From Tannerellaceae bacterium (lineage in GTDB: Bacteria; Bacteroidota; Bacteroidia; Bacteroidales; Tannerellaceae), in NCBI GenBank assembly GCA_021201865.1, contig JAJQEE010000059.1, positions 27,674 through 91,673 of the forward strand: DNA of 64,000 nt. The letters run 5' to 3'. Below are positions 26,521 through 37,863 of the stretch, piece after piece. Both the position numbers and the translations under genes were made by a program. Every line of letters begins with the position of its first letter. Within the stretch, counting starts at the first letter, position 1. Under the pieces are notes generated by a model, which was not told the origin of the DNA, did not search any database, and saw only the letters and a list, made by a program, of their open reading frames with translations.

Positions 26521-27654
26521 TTATTCTACCGTAAATTTATAGATACAACGGCTCAGGTAATTTTCCCCCGGATTCAGGACGGTAGATGGGAAAGCTGGCT
26601 GATTGGGACTATCCGGATAGTGTTGTGTTTCCAGACAGAAGGCACCGCGGTGTGGATATACCAGACCGAACTTTCCTTTGTCGTCACCTTCCATAAAGTT
26701 ACCGGTATAGAACTGGACACCCGGTTCATTGGTGTAGACTTCCAATCCAATCCCTGTTGCAGGAGAAACAGCTTTAGCAGCTAATACGTTCACATCTCCT
26801 TTACTGTTTAACACCCAGTTATGGTCGTATCCACGGCCTTTTACCAACTGGTCAAAATCATCATTGATGTGAGCACCGATAGCAACAGGCTGGCGAAGAT
26901 CCATCGGAGTTCCTTCTACCGATTCAATACCTGTTGGGATTAAAGTTTCGTCAACCGGAGTATAGGTATCTGCGTTGACCATAATCGTCTGGTCCAGTAC
27001 CTGAGAATCTAATTTTCCGGAAAGGTTGAAGTAACTATGATTTGTCAGGTTTGCCAGGGTTGGAGCATCTGTTGTGGCTTCATATTTAATATCCAATGCA
27101 TTATCTTCTGTCAGAGTATAAGTTACTTTAATATCTAAGTTACCCGGGAAACCGGCTTCTCCGTCCGGAGACAGATAAGTTAAGACCAATGTCTGAGGAT
27201 TTGTCTGGCTGGCCTCCCACACTTTGGTATGATATCCCTGTGGACCACCATGCAGACAATGTCCGTTGTTATTTTGTGGTAAGGTGTACTCCACATCATT
27301 CAATGTGAACTTACCATTCGCAATACGGTTTCCATAACGACCGATCAGGGCACCATAGTTTCCGTCTTTATTACTCACATAGTCCTGAATATTATCATAT
27401 CCTAATACTACATCCGTCATTTTACCATTCTTATCCGGTACCATCACAGAGACGATACGCCCTCCAAAATTGGTGATACAGGCTTCCACTCCGTTTTTGT
27501 TAGTCAACACATAGAGATCTGTGGACTTACCCTGCACTTCAGACACAAAATCAGCTCTTTTCAGACCGGAAAGTGTAGTTTCTTCGGTTGCTGTTTTTTC
27601 ATTGCATGACATCAATACACAGAGTGTCAATGCTAACATACTCAGTTTTTTCAT
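26521..27654 (-). CDS. galM: Aldose 1-epimerase lipoprotein
   Basis: Mutarotase interconverting alpha and beta aldoses at C1, 377 residues from the ATG at 27654 (MKKLSMLALTLCVLMSC). The lipobox ends at Cys in LMSCNEK, so it is exported and lipidated, unlike the cytosolic E. coli GalM. Conserved parts include NFGGRIVSVMVPD, YGALIGRYGNRIANG, HCLHGGPQGYH with the catalytic His, LTNHSYFNLSG with the second His, and EPGVQFYTGNF carrying the catalytic Glu. A longer frame adds 23 residues upstream but would put the signal peptide inside the chain. It diverges from thyA. Confidence 0.9.
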   Translation of the reverse strand: MKKLSMLALTLCVLMSCNEKTATEETTLSGLKRADFVSEVQGKSTDLYVLTNKNGVEACITNFGGRIVSVMVPDKNGKMTDVVLGYDNIQDYVSNKDGNYGALIGRYGNRIANGKFTLNDVEYTLPQNNNGHCLHGGPQGYHTKVWEASQTNPQTLVLTYLSPDGEAGFPGNLDIKVTYTLTEDNALDIKYEATTDAPTLANLTNHSYFNLSGKLDSQVLDQTIMVNADTYTPVDETLIPTGIESVEGTPMDLRQPVAIGAHINDDFDQLVKGRGYDHNWVLNSKGDVNVLAAKAVSPATGIGLEVYTNEPGVQFYTGNFMEGDDKGKFGLVYPHRGAFCLETQHYPDSPNQPAFPSTVLNPGENYLSRCIYKFTVE

Positions 27655-27690
27655 TCTATTATTATATAATTTAGTGTTTTTTGATGGAGA

Positions 27691-27698
27691 CAAATATA
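27691..27698 (-). promoter_or_regulatory. -7 element of galM
   Basis: On the minus strand TATATTTG (27698-27691), 37 bases before the start codon. A CAAA (minus TTTG) at 27721-27724 is 22 bases away, slightly beyond the ideal spacing. Confidence 0.5.
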
Positions 27699-27777
27699 CA
27701 GTTTTCCGGTTTATTCCCGGCAAACCTGTGGGGAGTATTTGATGAATTACCTAATTTACCAGGCTTTCGTTTAAGGT

Positions 27778-27809
27778 ATTGTTTTATAAAAATCCCTTTC
27801 GTACATTTG
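27778..27809 (+). promoter_or_regulatory. Promoter of thyA-folA
   Basis: ATTG (27778-27781), 20 bases, TACATTTG (27802-27809), ending 21 bases before the thyA ATG at 27831. Confidence 0.55.
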
Positions 27810-27830
27810 CATTCTACCAAAAGAATAAGG

Positions 27831-28625
27831 ATGAAACAATATGTAGACCTGCTTGAACGCGTCCTAAAGGAAGGTGTAAAAAAAGAGGACCGGACCGGCA
27901 CTGGCACAATTAGTGTGTTTGGACACCAGATGCGCTTTGATATGGCAGAAGGTTTTCCCCTTCTTACTACCAAAAAATTGCATCTCAAGTCTATTATTTA
28001 TGAATTGTTGTGGTTTTTACAGGGGAATACGAATGTAAAATATCTTCAGGAACATGGGGTACGCATCTGGAATGAATGGGCTGGCCCGGATGGAGATGTA
28101 GGACATATTTACGGTTACCAGTGGCGTTCATGGCCGGACTATAAAGGGGGGTCTATTGACCAGATCAGTCAGGCTGTGGAAATGATCCGAAAAACACCGG
28201 ATTCCCGTCGCATCATTGTAAGCGCCTGGAATGTGGGAGATATTGAAAACATGAATCTTCCTCCTTGTCATGCATTTTTTCAATTCTATGTGGCAGATGG
28301 TAAGCTCAGTCTGCAAATGTATCAGCGCAGTGCGGATATCTTTCTGGGCGTTCCTTTCAATATTGCCTCTTATGCTCTTCTGCTGCAAATGATGGCACAG
28401 GTGACCGGATTAAAAGCCGGAGAATTTATCCATACTTTAGGAGATGCACATATCTATACCAACCATCTGGAACAGGTAAATCTTCAGTTAAGCCGGGAAA
28501 CCAGACCTCTTCCCAGGATGGAGATTAATCCGGAAGTCAAAAGTATCTTTGATTTTTCATTTGAAGATTTTACACTTACCGGTTATGATCCGCATCCCCA
28601 TATCAAAGGAGTGGTCGCTGTCTGA
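27831..28625 (+). CDS. thyA: Thymidylate synthase
   Basis: Makes dTMP from dUMP with methylene-tetrahydrofolate. From ATG 27831 it is 264 residues, the exact E. coli length; a longer frame begins at 27681 but those residues are not conserved and the promoter lies inside it. Conserved regions: [32 protein letters not shown] (folate/phosphate binding), [12 protein letters not shown] with the catalytic cysteine in PCH, and [13 protein letters not shown]. It precedes folA by 62 bases on the same strand; the product dihydrofolate is the substrate of FolA, so the operon is functional. Confidence 0.95.
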   Translation: MKQYVDLLERVLKEGVKKEDRTGTGTISVFGHQMRFDMAEGFPLLTTKKLHLKSIIYELLWFLQGNTNVKYLQEHGVRIWNEWAGPDGDVGHIYGYQWRSWPDYKGGSIDQISQAVEMIRKTPDSRRIIVSAWNVGDIENMNLPPCHAFFQFYVADGKLSLQMYQRSADIFLGVPFNIASYALLLQMMAQVTGLKAGEFIHTLGDAHIYTNHLEQVNLQLSRETRPLPRMEINPEVKSIFDFSFEDFTLTGYDPHPHIKGVVAV

Positions 28626-28687
28626 CAGTGACTTCATACGCATATGTCAGAAGTATATTTTAACCTATTAAAAAGAAGGAGAAAACT

Positions 28688-29185
28688 ATGAGTACGATTT
28701 CCATTATCGTAGCCATCGCAGAGAACAATGCGATCGGAAAGAATCAGGACCTGTTATGGCATTTGCCAAATGATATGAAACGATTCAAAAACCTGACTAC
28801 CGGACATCCTATTATTATGGGGCGTAAAACATTCGAGTCCCTGCCTAAAGGTCCACTTCCAAACCGGAAAAATATCATCCTTACGACTGTCCCGGAAGCT
28901 GGGTTTGTCAACTGTTTTGCTTGTGAATCCATGGATGATGCCCTGGAGATCTGTGAAAAACAGGAGGAAGTGTTTATGATTGGTGGTGCAATGGTATATA
29001 AACAGGCACTGGAAATTGCAGATAAAATGTATCTCACACTTGTACACCACGTGTTTGAAGATGCAGACACGTTCTTTCCTGAGATCAACTATGCCGAATG
29101 GAAAGAAATAGAGCGGCAAGACTTTCCTGCCGACGAAAAACATGCTTATCCCTATTCATTCTTTACGTACGAACGGATACGATAA
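28688..29185 (+). CDS. folA: Dihydrofolate reductase
   Basis: NADPH-dependent reduction of dihydrofolate to tetrahydrofolate, 165 residues, a usual length. Start STISIIVAIAENNAIGKNQDLLWHLPNDMKRF: the Asp/Asn and Trp residues for substrate (WHLPNDM) are in place. GRKTFESLP and NIILTT bind NADPH, FMIGGAMVYKQAL provides the Gly-Gly loop. It is in the thyA operon and ends before a clear terminator. Confidence 0.95.
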   Translation: MSTISIIVAIAENNAIGKNQDLLWHLPNDMKRFKNLTTGHPIIMGRKTFESLPKGPLPNRKNIILTTVPEAGFVNCFACESMDDALEICEKQEEVFMIGGAMVYKQALEIADKMYLTLVHHVFEDADTFFPEINYAEWKEIERQDFPADEKHAYPYSFFTYERIR

Positions 29186-29224
29186 TCATTTTCCGGCAAA
29201 TAGTTTTAGCTATAATAATATAGG

Positions 29225-29255
29225 ATGGCACAGCTATGTTCTGTGCCATTTTTGT
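29225..29255 (+). terminator. Terminator of thyA-folA
   Basis: ATGGCACAG (29225-29233) pairs with CTGTGCCAT (29241-29249) around a seven-base loop, followed by a T tract. Confidence 0.8.
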
Positions 29256-29447
29256 ATTATTTAGAAGTAGAATAAAGACCGGCTGAAATACAAAAAACGA
29301 ATATTACCATCTTCAACCAGAACTTTCTCAGCTGGATTTATTCCTTATTAACATACCATTTACGTTTTTTTACTCTTTATTTGTGTCTATAAGAAGAACA
29401 GACTATCCGAATAGGAATGCGATAATATTAATTAAATCAGGAGAGAG

Positions 29448-32400
29448 ATGAAGATCAGAAATATCGTAACCGCATTATTAATCATCTGCTGTATATCCAG
29501 TGTGATCCTATATAGTAGAGCTGCTCAACCAACAACTTCTAAGGAAATGATTTTAAAGACAATCAAAAATGCAGATTCTCCTCAATTGATCCGTGAATTG
29601 ATCAGCCATATGAAAGAAAGCCTGGAGAAAGATACAGACCATTTTCCGGAGCTTATTGCCGAAGTGGATTCTTTTACAACTACCGTCTCTGATCCTGCCA
29701 CCCAGGCAGTCCTTCATTCGATGCTTGCCCAAATGTACAAAAACTACTATCAAAGTCAGGGGTGGATCATTAACCAACGAACGTCTATTGAGGGATATAT
29801 TCCTGATGATCTCCGGGAATGGAGTGCGAATCTGTTTCAGGCAAAAATCCGGGAAGAACTGGCATTGTCTTTACAGCCGGAGAAGGTTTTACAGGAAACT
29901 CCGGCAGATCGCTTTCAAGAGATCATGGAACCCGGAAAAGATTCACCGGAATTACGTCCGACCCTCTATGACTTTTTAGCTTACCGGGCCATTATGATCC
30001 AGCCTTCTCCTTCTGTGTATGAACAACTCATTCAATTCCGGAAAACCCAACCGGAGAAAAAGGCGCTGTTACTGGCTGAATTAGATTACTTAGAGTATGC
30101 TCAGGAAGACCGGAAAAAATATGAATTGCAGTTAGACAGCCTTTTACAGGTATATGCCGGACAGGATTATTCGGTAGAGATCATTCTCAGGAAGCTTGAA
30201 AATCTCAGTGCCAAAAAATGGCGTTCTGAAAATCAGGATTCCATACAGTCTGTTCAATATGCATTGGCAAAAGAAACGATCAGCCGCTTTCCGGATTACG
30301 ACCGGATCGGAATTATCCGGAACTGGTTACAGGGTATGGAGGCTCCTTCACTGAATATACAAACAGAGAATACGGTTTATCCGGGCGATCCGTTAAAAAT
30401 AAGATTAACTTACAACAACGTGGAAAATATTCAGGTTTCTGTATATGAAAGCCTGAAAACAGCAGAGAGTATTCTTTTGGACCAAAGTAATAATACCAGC
30501 AAAAAAACAAATACTTATGGGAAACAGGTTGTCCGGCAAACTTATACATTGAATGCTCCGAACACCTATACTCCGGTAGATACCATCCTGTCGATTCCTA
30601 TGACTCAACCTGGTATATACGAATGCGTAGTGACTGCCGGAAGTGGAGAGATTAAACTCAGCACCCTTTTTAGTGTTTCCCGTTTATCTGCATTACACAG
30701 AGATACACCTCTCGGGATACGGGAAATATTGGTAACCGATCTGAAAACAGGAAAACCACAGGAAAATGCAGAGGTTATTTATTATAAATGGACTCAAAGG
30801 CAACTTCAAAGAGAAGGTTCTGTAAAAACTGACCGGAATGGACTGGCTTCTTTACCCTTACATACGGATTATTATAATTACAAAGCAATCCTACCGGGGG
30901 ATACCGCCATGTTATTTACGCCGGTCTCCGGATCCTGGGCCATTTCAGAAGACGTAATAGAAGATAAAAAACCATCCTACTGACAGACAGAGGCATTTAC
31001 CGTCCGGGGCAACCGGTATTCTTCAAAGGGATTACCTTTATTCCCGGTAAAGAAAATCCACGGGTACTGGCAGGTCAGAAAGTGGAAATCACCCTGAAAG
31101 ACCCCAATAATAAAGTAGTGTCCTCCCGGATTTTGACAACCAATGAGTTTGGATCTTTCCATGGAGAGTTCACCTTACCAGACCGGGGACTGGCAGGCAG
31201 TTACAGACTGAGTACAGATGTAATGAGCTCCACCTATTTTCATGTAGAAGAATATAAGCGTCCTACATTTAAAACGATTTTTCTCCTGTAACGGAAGAGA
31301 TCAAATTTGGTGACCCGGTCGCTTTACAAGGAAAAGCACAAACTTTTTCCGGAGTGAGCTTACAAAATGGAAATGTAAATTACCGCATTGTAAGAAGATT
31401 TTGGCTGATTAGCCGGATGAGTCCTGTTTCATCCGAACAGGTCTCCGAAGGAAGCACAACGCTCCAACCGGATGGTTCTTTCGTGATCCGGTTTCAGCCC
31501 GAACGAAGCAAAACGGATAAAACTTCTCCACAAATCTATACATATGATATTTATGTAACCATTACTGATAGTAAGGGGGAAACTCAGGAAAGTAGCTATT
31601 CTGTTTCCGTAGGTGATAAAAGGTTACTTATTTCCACAACACTGACCGGAGAGGAGGAGAAAGAAACAATCAGCCCTCTGGTGAGAATCTCTACCATCAA
31701 TAATCAACCGGTCAATCTACAGGGGACCTATCAGCTATTTTCCCTGGAAGAAACCAATGAGAAGGAAATATTGAAAGAAAAAGAGTTATTAAAATCCGGA
31801 ACGTTTGAATCCTGGCAACCCATCCCTTCCTCCGTCTTTTCCAACCTACCCTCCGGAAGGATCAGAATACGCTTAGAGGCTCAGGACAGTAGAGGAGAAA
31901 CAGGAGAATATATGCAGGATCTGGTCTTATACAGCCGGAAAGATAAACGCCCGCCCATTCAAACGATAGCCTGGCTACCGGAGAAAAGTGCACAGGTAGC
32001 TGCCGGCCAGACTGCGGAAGTATTATTCGGAACATCAGAAAAAACACATCCGTCTTATATGAGATATTTAATGGGAAACAATTAGTTAAAAGAGAATGGC
32101 TTATCCTCAACAACGAGAACCGGATCTTCCGCATACCTTTCATGGAGACCTACGGGGATTGGTTGAATGTGGCATTTACTATAGTAAAAGAAGGACAGGT
32201 CTACAGTCAACTGTTTACCATCAACCGCCAGTATCCGGATAAGAAACTGACCATTAAAACAGAAACATTCCGGGATCAACTCCAACCCGGAAGTTATGAA
32301 AACTGGAAGTTTAAGATCCTGACCGCAGACTCTGTTCCGGCGGTAGCTGAAGTATTAGCCAGTATGTATGATGCGTCCTTAGACCAGTTCTTTCCGTTCC

Positions 32401-35067
32401 GTTGGAGTCCGTCTTTTGAGAAGCCGATCTATAACTACACCTACCGGTACATATTCCAGAGAGGAAACAGCCTGAATAACACCTTTGCTTCCGACCGGCT
32501 GTGGAATAACTATCCCGTACCGGAATTCCAGTTCAACCAGTTGAACTGGCAGGGGATGATGGAGGATCTGTTCGTCCGCGGAGGAACCGGCATATTTGCT
32601 ACCAGAAATGTAATGAGCAAGATGGCCGTTACGGAAAGTGCAGATATGGCCCCACAAGAGCCGGCAGAAGCAAAGGTAATGGCATATAGTGGTCAGGATA
32701 ATCAGGAAGAGAACCCAGTAGTGCCCCCAGGTTCATCACCTGTTAATAACTCTCCGGTGATACGTACCAACTTCAATGAAACAGCGTTCTTCTACCCTGT
32801 TCTGCAAACAGACCCGGATGGCCGATTTGTAATTAGTTTCAATATTCCTGAGAGTAACACGACCTGGAAATTTCAATCTTTTGCTCATACAGTCGACCTG
32901 AAATACGGATTATTGTCAGAAGAAGTAATTACTCAGAAACCATTGATGGTGCTGCCTAATCTCCCCCGTTTTGTCCGGAAAGGGGATATGGTAAACATAA
33001 CTACACAAATCATAAACCAGTCGGAAAACGAAATCTCCGGACTGGCGCGGATCGAGTTATTTGATCCGGCAACCAATGAACCTGTTATATGTCTGACGAA
33101 ATCCCAATATCCATTCACTTTGCCATCCGGGCTTACAACAGAGGCGTCCTGGAAGATACTTGTTCCGGCAGGTACTGAACTACTGGGTATACGGATCCTT
33201 GCTGATTCTCCTGTTGCAAGTGATGGAGAACAACACATTTTACCGGTATTGCCGGATGAAATATTAATAACAGAAAGTTATCCTTTCTATCTGACAGGTG
33301 AAGGAGAACAAACCATAGAAGTTATTAAGGAAAGGAGTTCCGTTACCCGCCGTCCAGTACAGATGACACTCGAAATAAGCAGTAATCCGGTATGGTATGC
33401 CGTACAGGCCTTACCTACTCTCACCCAACCCAAAGATGAAGATATTCTTTCCTGGTTTGCTTCCTACTATAGCAACACATTAGCTACCTATCTGGTACAT
33501 ACAGCTCCCCGGATCCAACAGATCATTCAGGCATGGGCTGCACAGGGTGGAGATGCCCATACGCTTTATTCGAATTTACAGAAGAATGAGGAACTGAAAA
33601 ACATCCTGTTAGAAGAGACTCCGTGGGTATTAGAGGCGGAAAAAGAGACCGAACAAAAACAACGGCTCTCTATATTGTTTGACCTGAACAGAGCTTCCCA
33701 GCAACGAGAAGCTGCATTGCAGGAGCTACAAAAACAACAACTACCTCTGGGTGGCTGGGGTTGGTTTAAAGGGTTCTCCCCCAACCGGCAGATGACTATT
33801 TTCATTCTGGAGAAAATGGGAGAAATGGTGGAAATGGGTGCCATGCAGTCCGGAGAAATTGAAAAACAGATGCAGATCCTGGCACTTAACTATTTGGACA
33901 GATGTATGCAAAATGATTATGAATCGTTGCAAAAAGCCGGCAAAATCTGAAAAATGTAATTCCTACTGCTGTTCAATTAGATTATTTATATATGCGAAGT
34001 TTCTACCGGGATCTGCCGGAGTTAGGAACTGCACATGAGGCGATCCGTTTCTATACTCAGGCAGCAGAGAATCATTGGGAAAAGGCTTCCCTATATGGAA
34101 AAGCCACAACTGGTATCCTGATGTACCGGATAGGTAAAAAGAATGTTTCCGACGCTATTTTATCCTGGTTCCGGAAAACGGCTACTACTTCCCGGGAAAT
34201 GGGTATGTATTGGGCTAACAACCGCAGGAACACGGACTTTTTTGTGTCTCCTGTAGATGTGCATAGCATGATCATGGCCTTTTTCAGGGAGGCTTCCCCT
34301 CAACAGGCAGAAACAGATGCAATGAAGCAATGGTTACTGAACCAGAAACGGACCCAGCAATGGGACTCTCCCTTGTCTACCATGAATGCTATTTACAGCC
34401 TCTTAGCAACCGGTAGTGACTGGCTGAATGAAAATAACCGGATCACGATCCATTGGGGAGAACATCTGTTGGATACGAGTCAGGGAGAGATCGCTACAGG
34501 TTATATGAAAGAATCTGTTCCGGGGAGTAATATAAACCGTCAGATGGGAACCCTGCAAATTCATAAGGATGGGGTAACTCCTGCCTGGGGAGCAGTCTAT
34601 AATCAGTACTTCGAATCCATACAGCATATTGAAAAACAGACAGGTGCCCTGCAAGTTGAAAAAAACTATTTATCGAGACCAATAGCGGGACAGAAAAACA
34701 ATTATCGCCTGTTACCGGAGAACGACCCCTCAGAATAGGGGATAAGGTAATCGTCAGGCTGACCATACGGACAGACAGAGAGATGGAATTTGTTCATTTA
34801 AAAGATCTGCGTGCCGGATGCTTTGAACCATCAGGTCAATTATCTGGTTTTAGATATAGGGAAAGTCTGATGTACTATGAATCTTCTAAGGATATTTCCG
34901 AACAATTCTTCTTTGAACGTTTACCGGCTGGAACGTATGTATTGGAATATCCGGTATATGTTTCCCGGAAAGGGGAATATAGTAGTGGTATCAGCACAAT
35001 CCAGTGTTTATATGCACCTGAATTTGTTTCCCATACCCAGGGAGAGAGAATTTTGGTACAAGAATAA
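29448..35067 (+). pseudogene. Alpha-2-macroglobulin-like giant envelope protein, five frameshifts
   Basis: Exported protein of the bacterial alpha-2-macroglobulin/MG-domain family, 1874 residues after repair. Signal peptide: MKIRNIVTALLIICCISSVIL. N-terminal helical region (to about 290), then macroglobulin-type beta domains, including the family hallmark TDRGIYRPGQPVFFKG, and a late helical domain containing DILSWFASYYSNTLATYLV. The thioester motif (CxEQ) found in canonical members is absent at that place, where TQPKDED stands. Five breaks each need one base: A6 30966-30971, T5 31278-31282, A6 32039-32044, A4 33942-33945, A7 34659-34665. Repaired it reads through cleanly, so the true gene is one unit. 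No member is characterised in gut Bacteroidales as far as I know; a protease trap or envelope guard is the usual guess. Confidence 0.8.
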
Positions 35068-35099
35068 ACTTTCCGGTCTGATTTTCGTCAGATTATTAT

Positions 35100-35107
35100 T
35101 AACTTTG
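35100..35107 (+). promoter_or_regulatory. -7 element of the first DUF1573 gene
   Basis: TAACTTTG fits TAnnTTTG, 30 bases before the ATG at 35138. The -33 region reads TCTG at 19 bases, a poor match. Confidence 0.45.
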
Positions 35108-35137
35108 TCAAATAGAACGATCATAAAGAAAAGATAT

Positions 35138-35515
35138 ATGAAACAGATTATTTTTATTGTTATGGCTATGTTCCTTGCTGTTGGTACACTTTCAGCACAG
35201 AACAATCCGGTTATTTCCGTACAGGAAACAACCCATGACTTCGGGGAAATAATGGAAGGAAACGGAACAGTTTCCCATACATTTACAGTAGAAAATACGG
35301 GAGATATGCCACTGGTCATTACGCGTGTAGTAGCGTCCTGTGGCTGTACGACTCCGGAATGGACTAAAGAACCGATCGCACCGGGTAAAACCGGCAATAT
35401 TGCGGTTACTTTTGACCCGAAAGGCCGTCCGGGACCATTTTCGAAAACCATCTCCGTTTATAGTAACGGGAAATCCGGTAGTTATATTCTAACTATACGC
35501 GGAGACGTAAAATAA
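35138..35515 (+). CDS. DUF1573 single-domain exported protein
   Basis: Protein of 125 residues: signal peptide MKQIIFIVMAMFLAVGTLSA followed by one DUF1573 immunoglobulin-like domain. The hallmark is DFGEIMEGNGTVSHTF then VVASCGCTTPEWTK, with the two cysteines of SCGC probably disulfide-bonded in the periplasm, and KGRPGPFSKTISVYSNG. Function unknown; the domain occurs alone or in arrays in Bacteroidetes. A longer frame from 34877 runs over the preceding gene and is a false extension. It is nearly the same as the N-terminal domain of the next gene, 34 bases downstream. Confidence 0.85.
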   Translation: MKQIIFIVMAMFLAVGTLSAQNNPVISVQETTHDFGEIMEGNGTVSHTFTVENTGDMPLVITRVVASCGCTTPEWTKEPIAPGKTGNIAVTFDPKGRPGPFSKTISVYSNGKSGSYILTIRGDVK

Positions 35516-35549
35516 GTAGAAAATAGTTTTCAGACTATTCTTATATACC

Positions 35550-36665
35550 ATGAAACAATTGATCACTGTCTTTATTTTATTACTCTCTTCTGTCTGTCTG
35601 ATACAGGCACAGGATAGTGCCATTATTAGTTGCGAAGAGGTAGTTTATGACTTCGGTACAATTGTTGAATCAGATGGTCTGACAAGTCATACATTTGTTA
35701 TAAAAAACACGGGGGATGCTCCTTTGGTCATCACCCGTGTTACTGCTTCCTGTGGTTGTACAACCCCGGAATGGACAAAAATACCGATTGAGCCGGGTAC
35801 ATCAGGAGATGTCAGGATCACTTATGATCCTAAAGGCCGTCCGGGACCTTTCCGCAAAAAGATTGCCGTTTATAGTAATGGCAAAAAGGGTTCGTTCACT
35901 TTAACAATAAAAGGGACAGTGGTTAAAGAACCCATCGCTCCTCCGGTTACTTATTCTTTCCGGATCGGGGATCTGAAAATTCAGTCTGATCAGATTGATT
36001 TCAAAAACCTGTTGGAAGATGAAACACGCGGGGAAAAGCTCACCATCAAAAATGAAGGAAAAGTTCCTGTAAATATCCGTCAGGGAAAAACACCTTCTTT
36101 TCTGACTGTGAATATTCATCCGGAACGTTTAGGTACAGGTGAGACAGGGGATATCACTGTTTTATTTGATGCAGCAGAAGCCAAACGGAAAGGACAGGTA
36201 TCAGCTGATATACCCATCATACTGGAAGGTACAAGAAAAAAAGGATTAACCGATCTGATTCGGGTGTCCGGAAATATCATTGACAATTTTAGCAAGTTAT
36301 CTGCTTCTGAGCGAGCCGAAGCTCCCTCTATGACTTTATCAAGTACGCTAATAGAGTTTGGTAAAACAGATCATACGAAAAGCGGCTTTATGTCATTCAT
36401 TCCATTTATCGGAGGAAAAGCCAGCGAAACAGTAACCATTACCAATAACGGAAAAAAGAATCTATCCATTTATAGTATCACCAGTGATCATGAATTGGTG
36501 GATATATCCGGCGGAAAGAAAGAAATCAAACCAGGTACAACATCTGTCTATAAGATCACAATACGTGCAAAAGACATTGAAAATAAATTAGAGTCATTTA
36601 TTACCATTGTATGTAATGACCCTAACGGGCCGGTACGACTCATCAAAGTAACTGCAGAAGAATAA
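35550..36665 (+). CDS. DUF1573 and extra Ig-like domains, exported
   Basis: Protein of 371 residues, signal peptide MKQLITVFILLLSSVCLIQA. The first domain (about 25-125) is the paralogue of the preceding protein: DFGTIVESDGLTSHTF, VTASCGCTTPEWTK, KGRPGPFRKKIAVYSNG. Two or more further Ig/DUF1573-like segments follow (DQIDFKNLLEDETRG, then SSTLIEFGKTDHTKS) without the CGC cysteines. Its role is unknown; a periplasmic or surface adhesive scaffold is a guess. It lies 18 bases before meaB, so some cotranscription is possible but the functions look unrelated. Confidence 0.85.
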   Translation: MKQLITVFILLLSSVCLIQAQDSAIISCEEVVYDFGTIVESDGLTSHTFVIKNTGDAPLVITRVTASCGCTTPEWTKIPIEPGTSGDVRITYDPKGRPGPFRKKIAVYSNGKKGSFTLTIKGTVVKEPIAPPVTYSFRIGDLKIQSDQIDFKNLLEDETRGEKLTIKNEGKVPVNIRQGKTPSFLTVNIHPERLGTGETGDITVLFDAAEAKRKGQVSADIPIILEGTRKKGLTDLIRVSGNIIDNFSKLSASERAEAPSMTLSSTLIEFGKTDHTKSGFMSFIPFIGGKASETVTITNNGKKNLSIYSITSDHELVDISGGKKEIKPGTTSVYKITIRAKDIENKLESFITIVCNDPNGPVRLIKVTAEE

Positions 36666-36683
36666 TTTTGTAATAACTATTTT

Positions 36684-37781
36684 ATGGAACATCCGGAAAA
36701 TGCCGATCTATATAAAGGGTTGAAAGTAAACAAAGGAGTAGCAGACGCTCCGACAGTCAATCCTTACCTGAAAAAAAGAATACAGCGCACTGAGTACACT
36801 CCTTCAGAATTTGTAGAGGGTATACTGAGAGGAAATATAACGATCCTCAGCCAGGCTGTCACACTGGTCGAAAGTGCAAAAATGGAGCATCAGCAAATTG
36901 CCCAGGAGATCATTGAAAAATGTCTTCCGTTTGCCGGCCGGTCCGTACGAATTGGTATTACAGGTGTCCCGGGAGCCGGAAAAAGTACCTCCATAGATGC
37001 TTTTGGAATGCATTTGCTTGAGCAAGGTAGAAAATTAGCTGTTCTGGCAATTGATCCCAGTAGTGAGCGTTCCAAAGGAAGTATCCTGGGAGATAAGACC
37101 CGTATGGAAGAGCTTTCCAGAGAAAAAAATGCATTTATTCGCCCTTCTCCTTCTGCCGGGTCATTGGGTGGAGTGGCACGTAAAACACGGGAAACGATCG
37201 TACTTTGTGAAGCTGCAGGTTTTGACACAGTTTTTGTTGAGACAGTAGGAGTAGGACAAAGTGAAACAGCCGTTCATTCCATGGTGGATTTCTTCCTTTT
37301 GATCCAGTTAGCCGGAACGGGTGATGAACTTCAAGGCATTAAAAGAGGAATCATGGAAATGGCCGACGGGATCATTATTAACAAAGCGGACGGAGATAAT
37401 ATAGAAAAAGCCAGACTGGCTGCTTCCCAGTTCCGGAATGCACTGCACCTGTTTCCGATGCCTGATTCCGGATGGACTCCCAAGGTGCTGACTTATTCCG
37501 GATACTATAAACTGGGTATTAAGGAAATCTGGGACATGGTAAATGAATATATCGCCTTTACTAAAAAGAACGGCTACTTCCATCTGAAACGGAATGAGCA
37601 GGCGAAATACTGGATGTACGAAAGCGTTAATGATACCTTACGTGACACCTTCTATCACAATCCGGTAGTTGAAAGCCTGTTAAAAGAGACTGAACAGAAA
37701 GTACTGAATAATGAAGTAAGTTCATTTATCGCAGCTAAGCAGATGATTGACCTGTTTCTACAAGATCTGTCCCGTAAATAA
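36684..37781 (+). CDS. meaB: Methylmalonyl-CoA mutase-associated GTPase MeaB
   Basis: G3E-family GTPase that gates cobalamin delivery to methylmalonyl-CoA mutase and protects it from inactivation, 365 residues. GITGVPGAGKSTSIDAFG is the P-loop region, AIDPSSERSKGSILGDKTRM the metal/switch region, and FVETVGVGQSE (VETVG) the Walker B/G3 motif. The base-recognition motif is NKADGDN. The C-terminal dimerisation arm is present. It works with MutA at the left edge of the window, which lies over 35 kb away, so in this genome meaB is not in the mutase operon. A terminator follows. Confidence 0.92.
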   Translation: MEHPENADLYKGLKVNKGVADAPTVNPYLKKRIQRTEYTPSEFVEGILRGNITILSQAVTLVESAKMEHQQIAQEIIEKCLPFAGRSVRIGITGVPGAGKSTSIDAFGMHLLEQGRKLAVLAIDPSSERSKGSILGDKTRMEELSREKNAFIRPSPSAGSLGGVARKTRETIVLCEAAGFDTVFVETVGVGQSETAVHSMVDFFLLIQLAGTGDELQGIKRGIMEMADGIIINKADGDNIEKARLAASQFRNALHLFPMPDSGWTPKVLTYSGYYKLGIKEIWDMVNEYIAFTKKNGYFHLKRNEQAKYWMYESVNDTLRDTFYHNPVVESLLKETEQKVLNNEVSSFIAAKQMIDLFLQDLSRK

Positions 37782-37800
37782 ATTCATTTCATTATATAAA

Positions 37801-37836
37801 AAATCCCCGCCTGATTTACAGACGGGGATTTTTTAT
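37801..37836. terminator. Bidirectional terminator between meaB and pfkA
   Basis: AAATCCCCG (37801-37809) pairs with CGGGGATTT (37823-37831) with an inner CTG/CAG pair, and a T tract follows on the plus strand. Confidence 0.85.
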
Positions 37837-37863
37837 ATAATAGTTATCAACTTGTTTATATGC

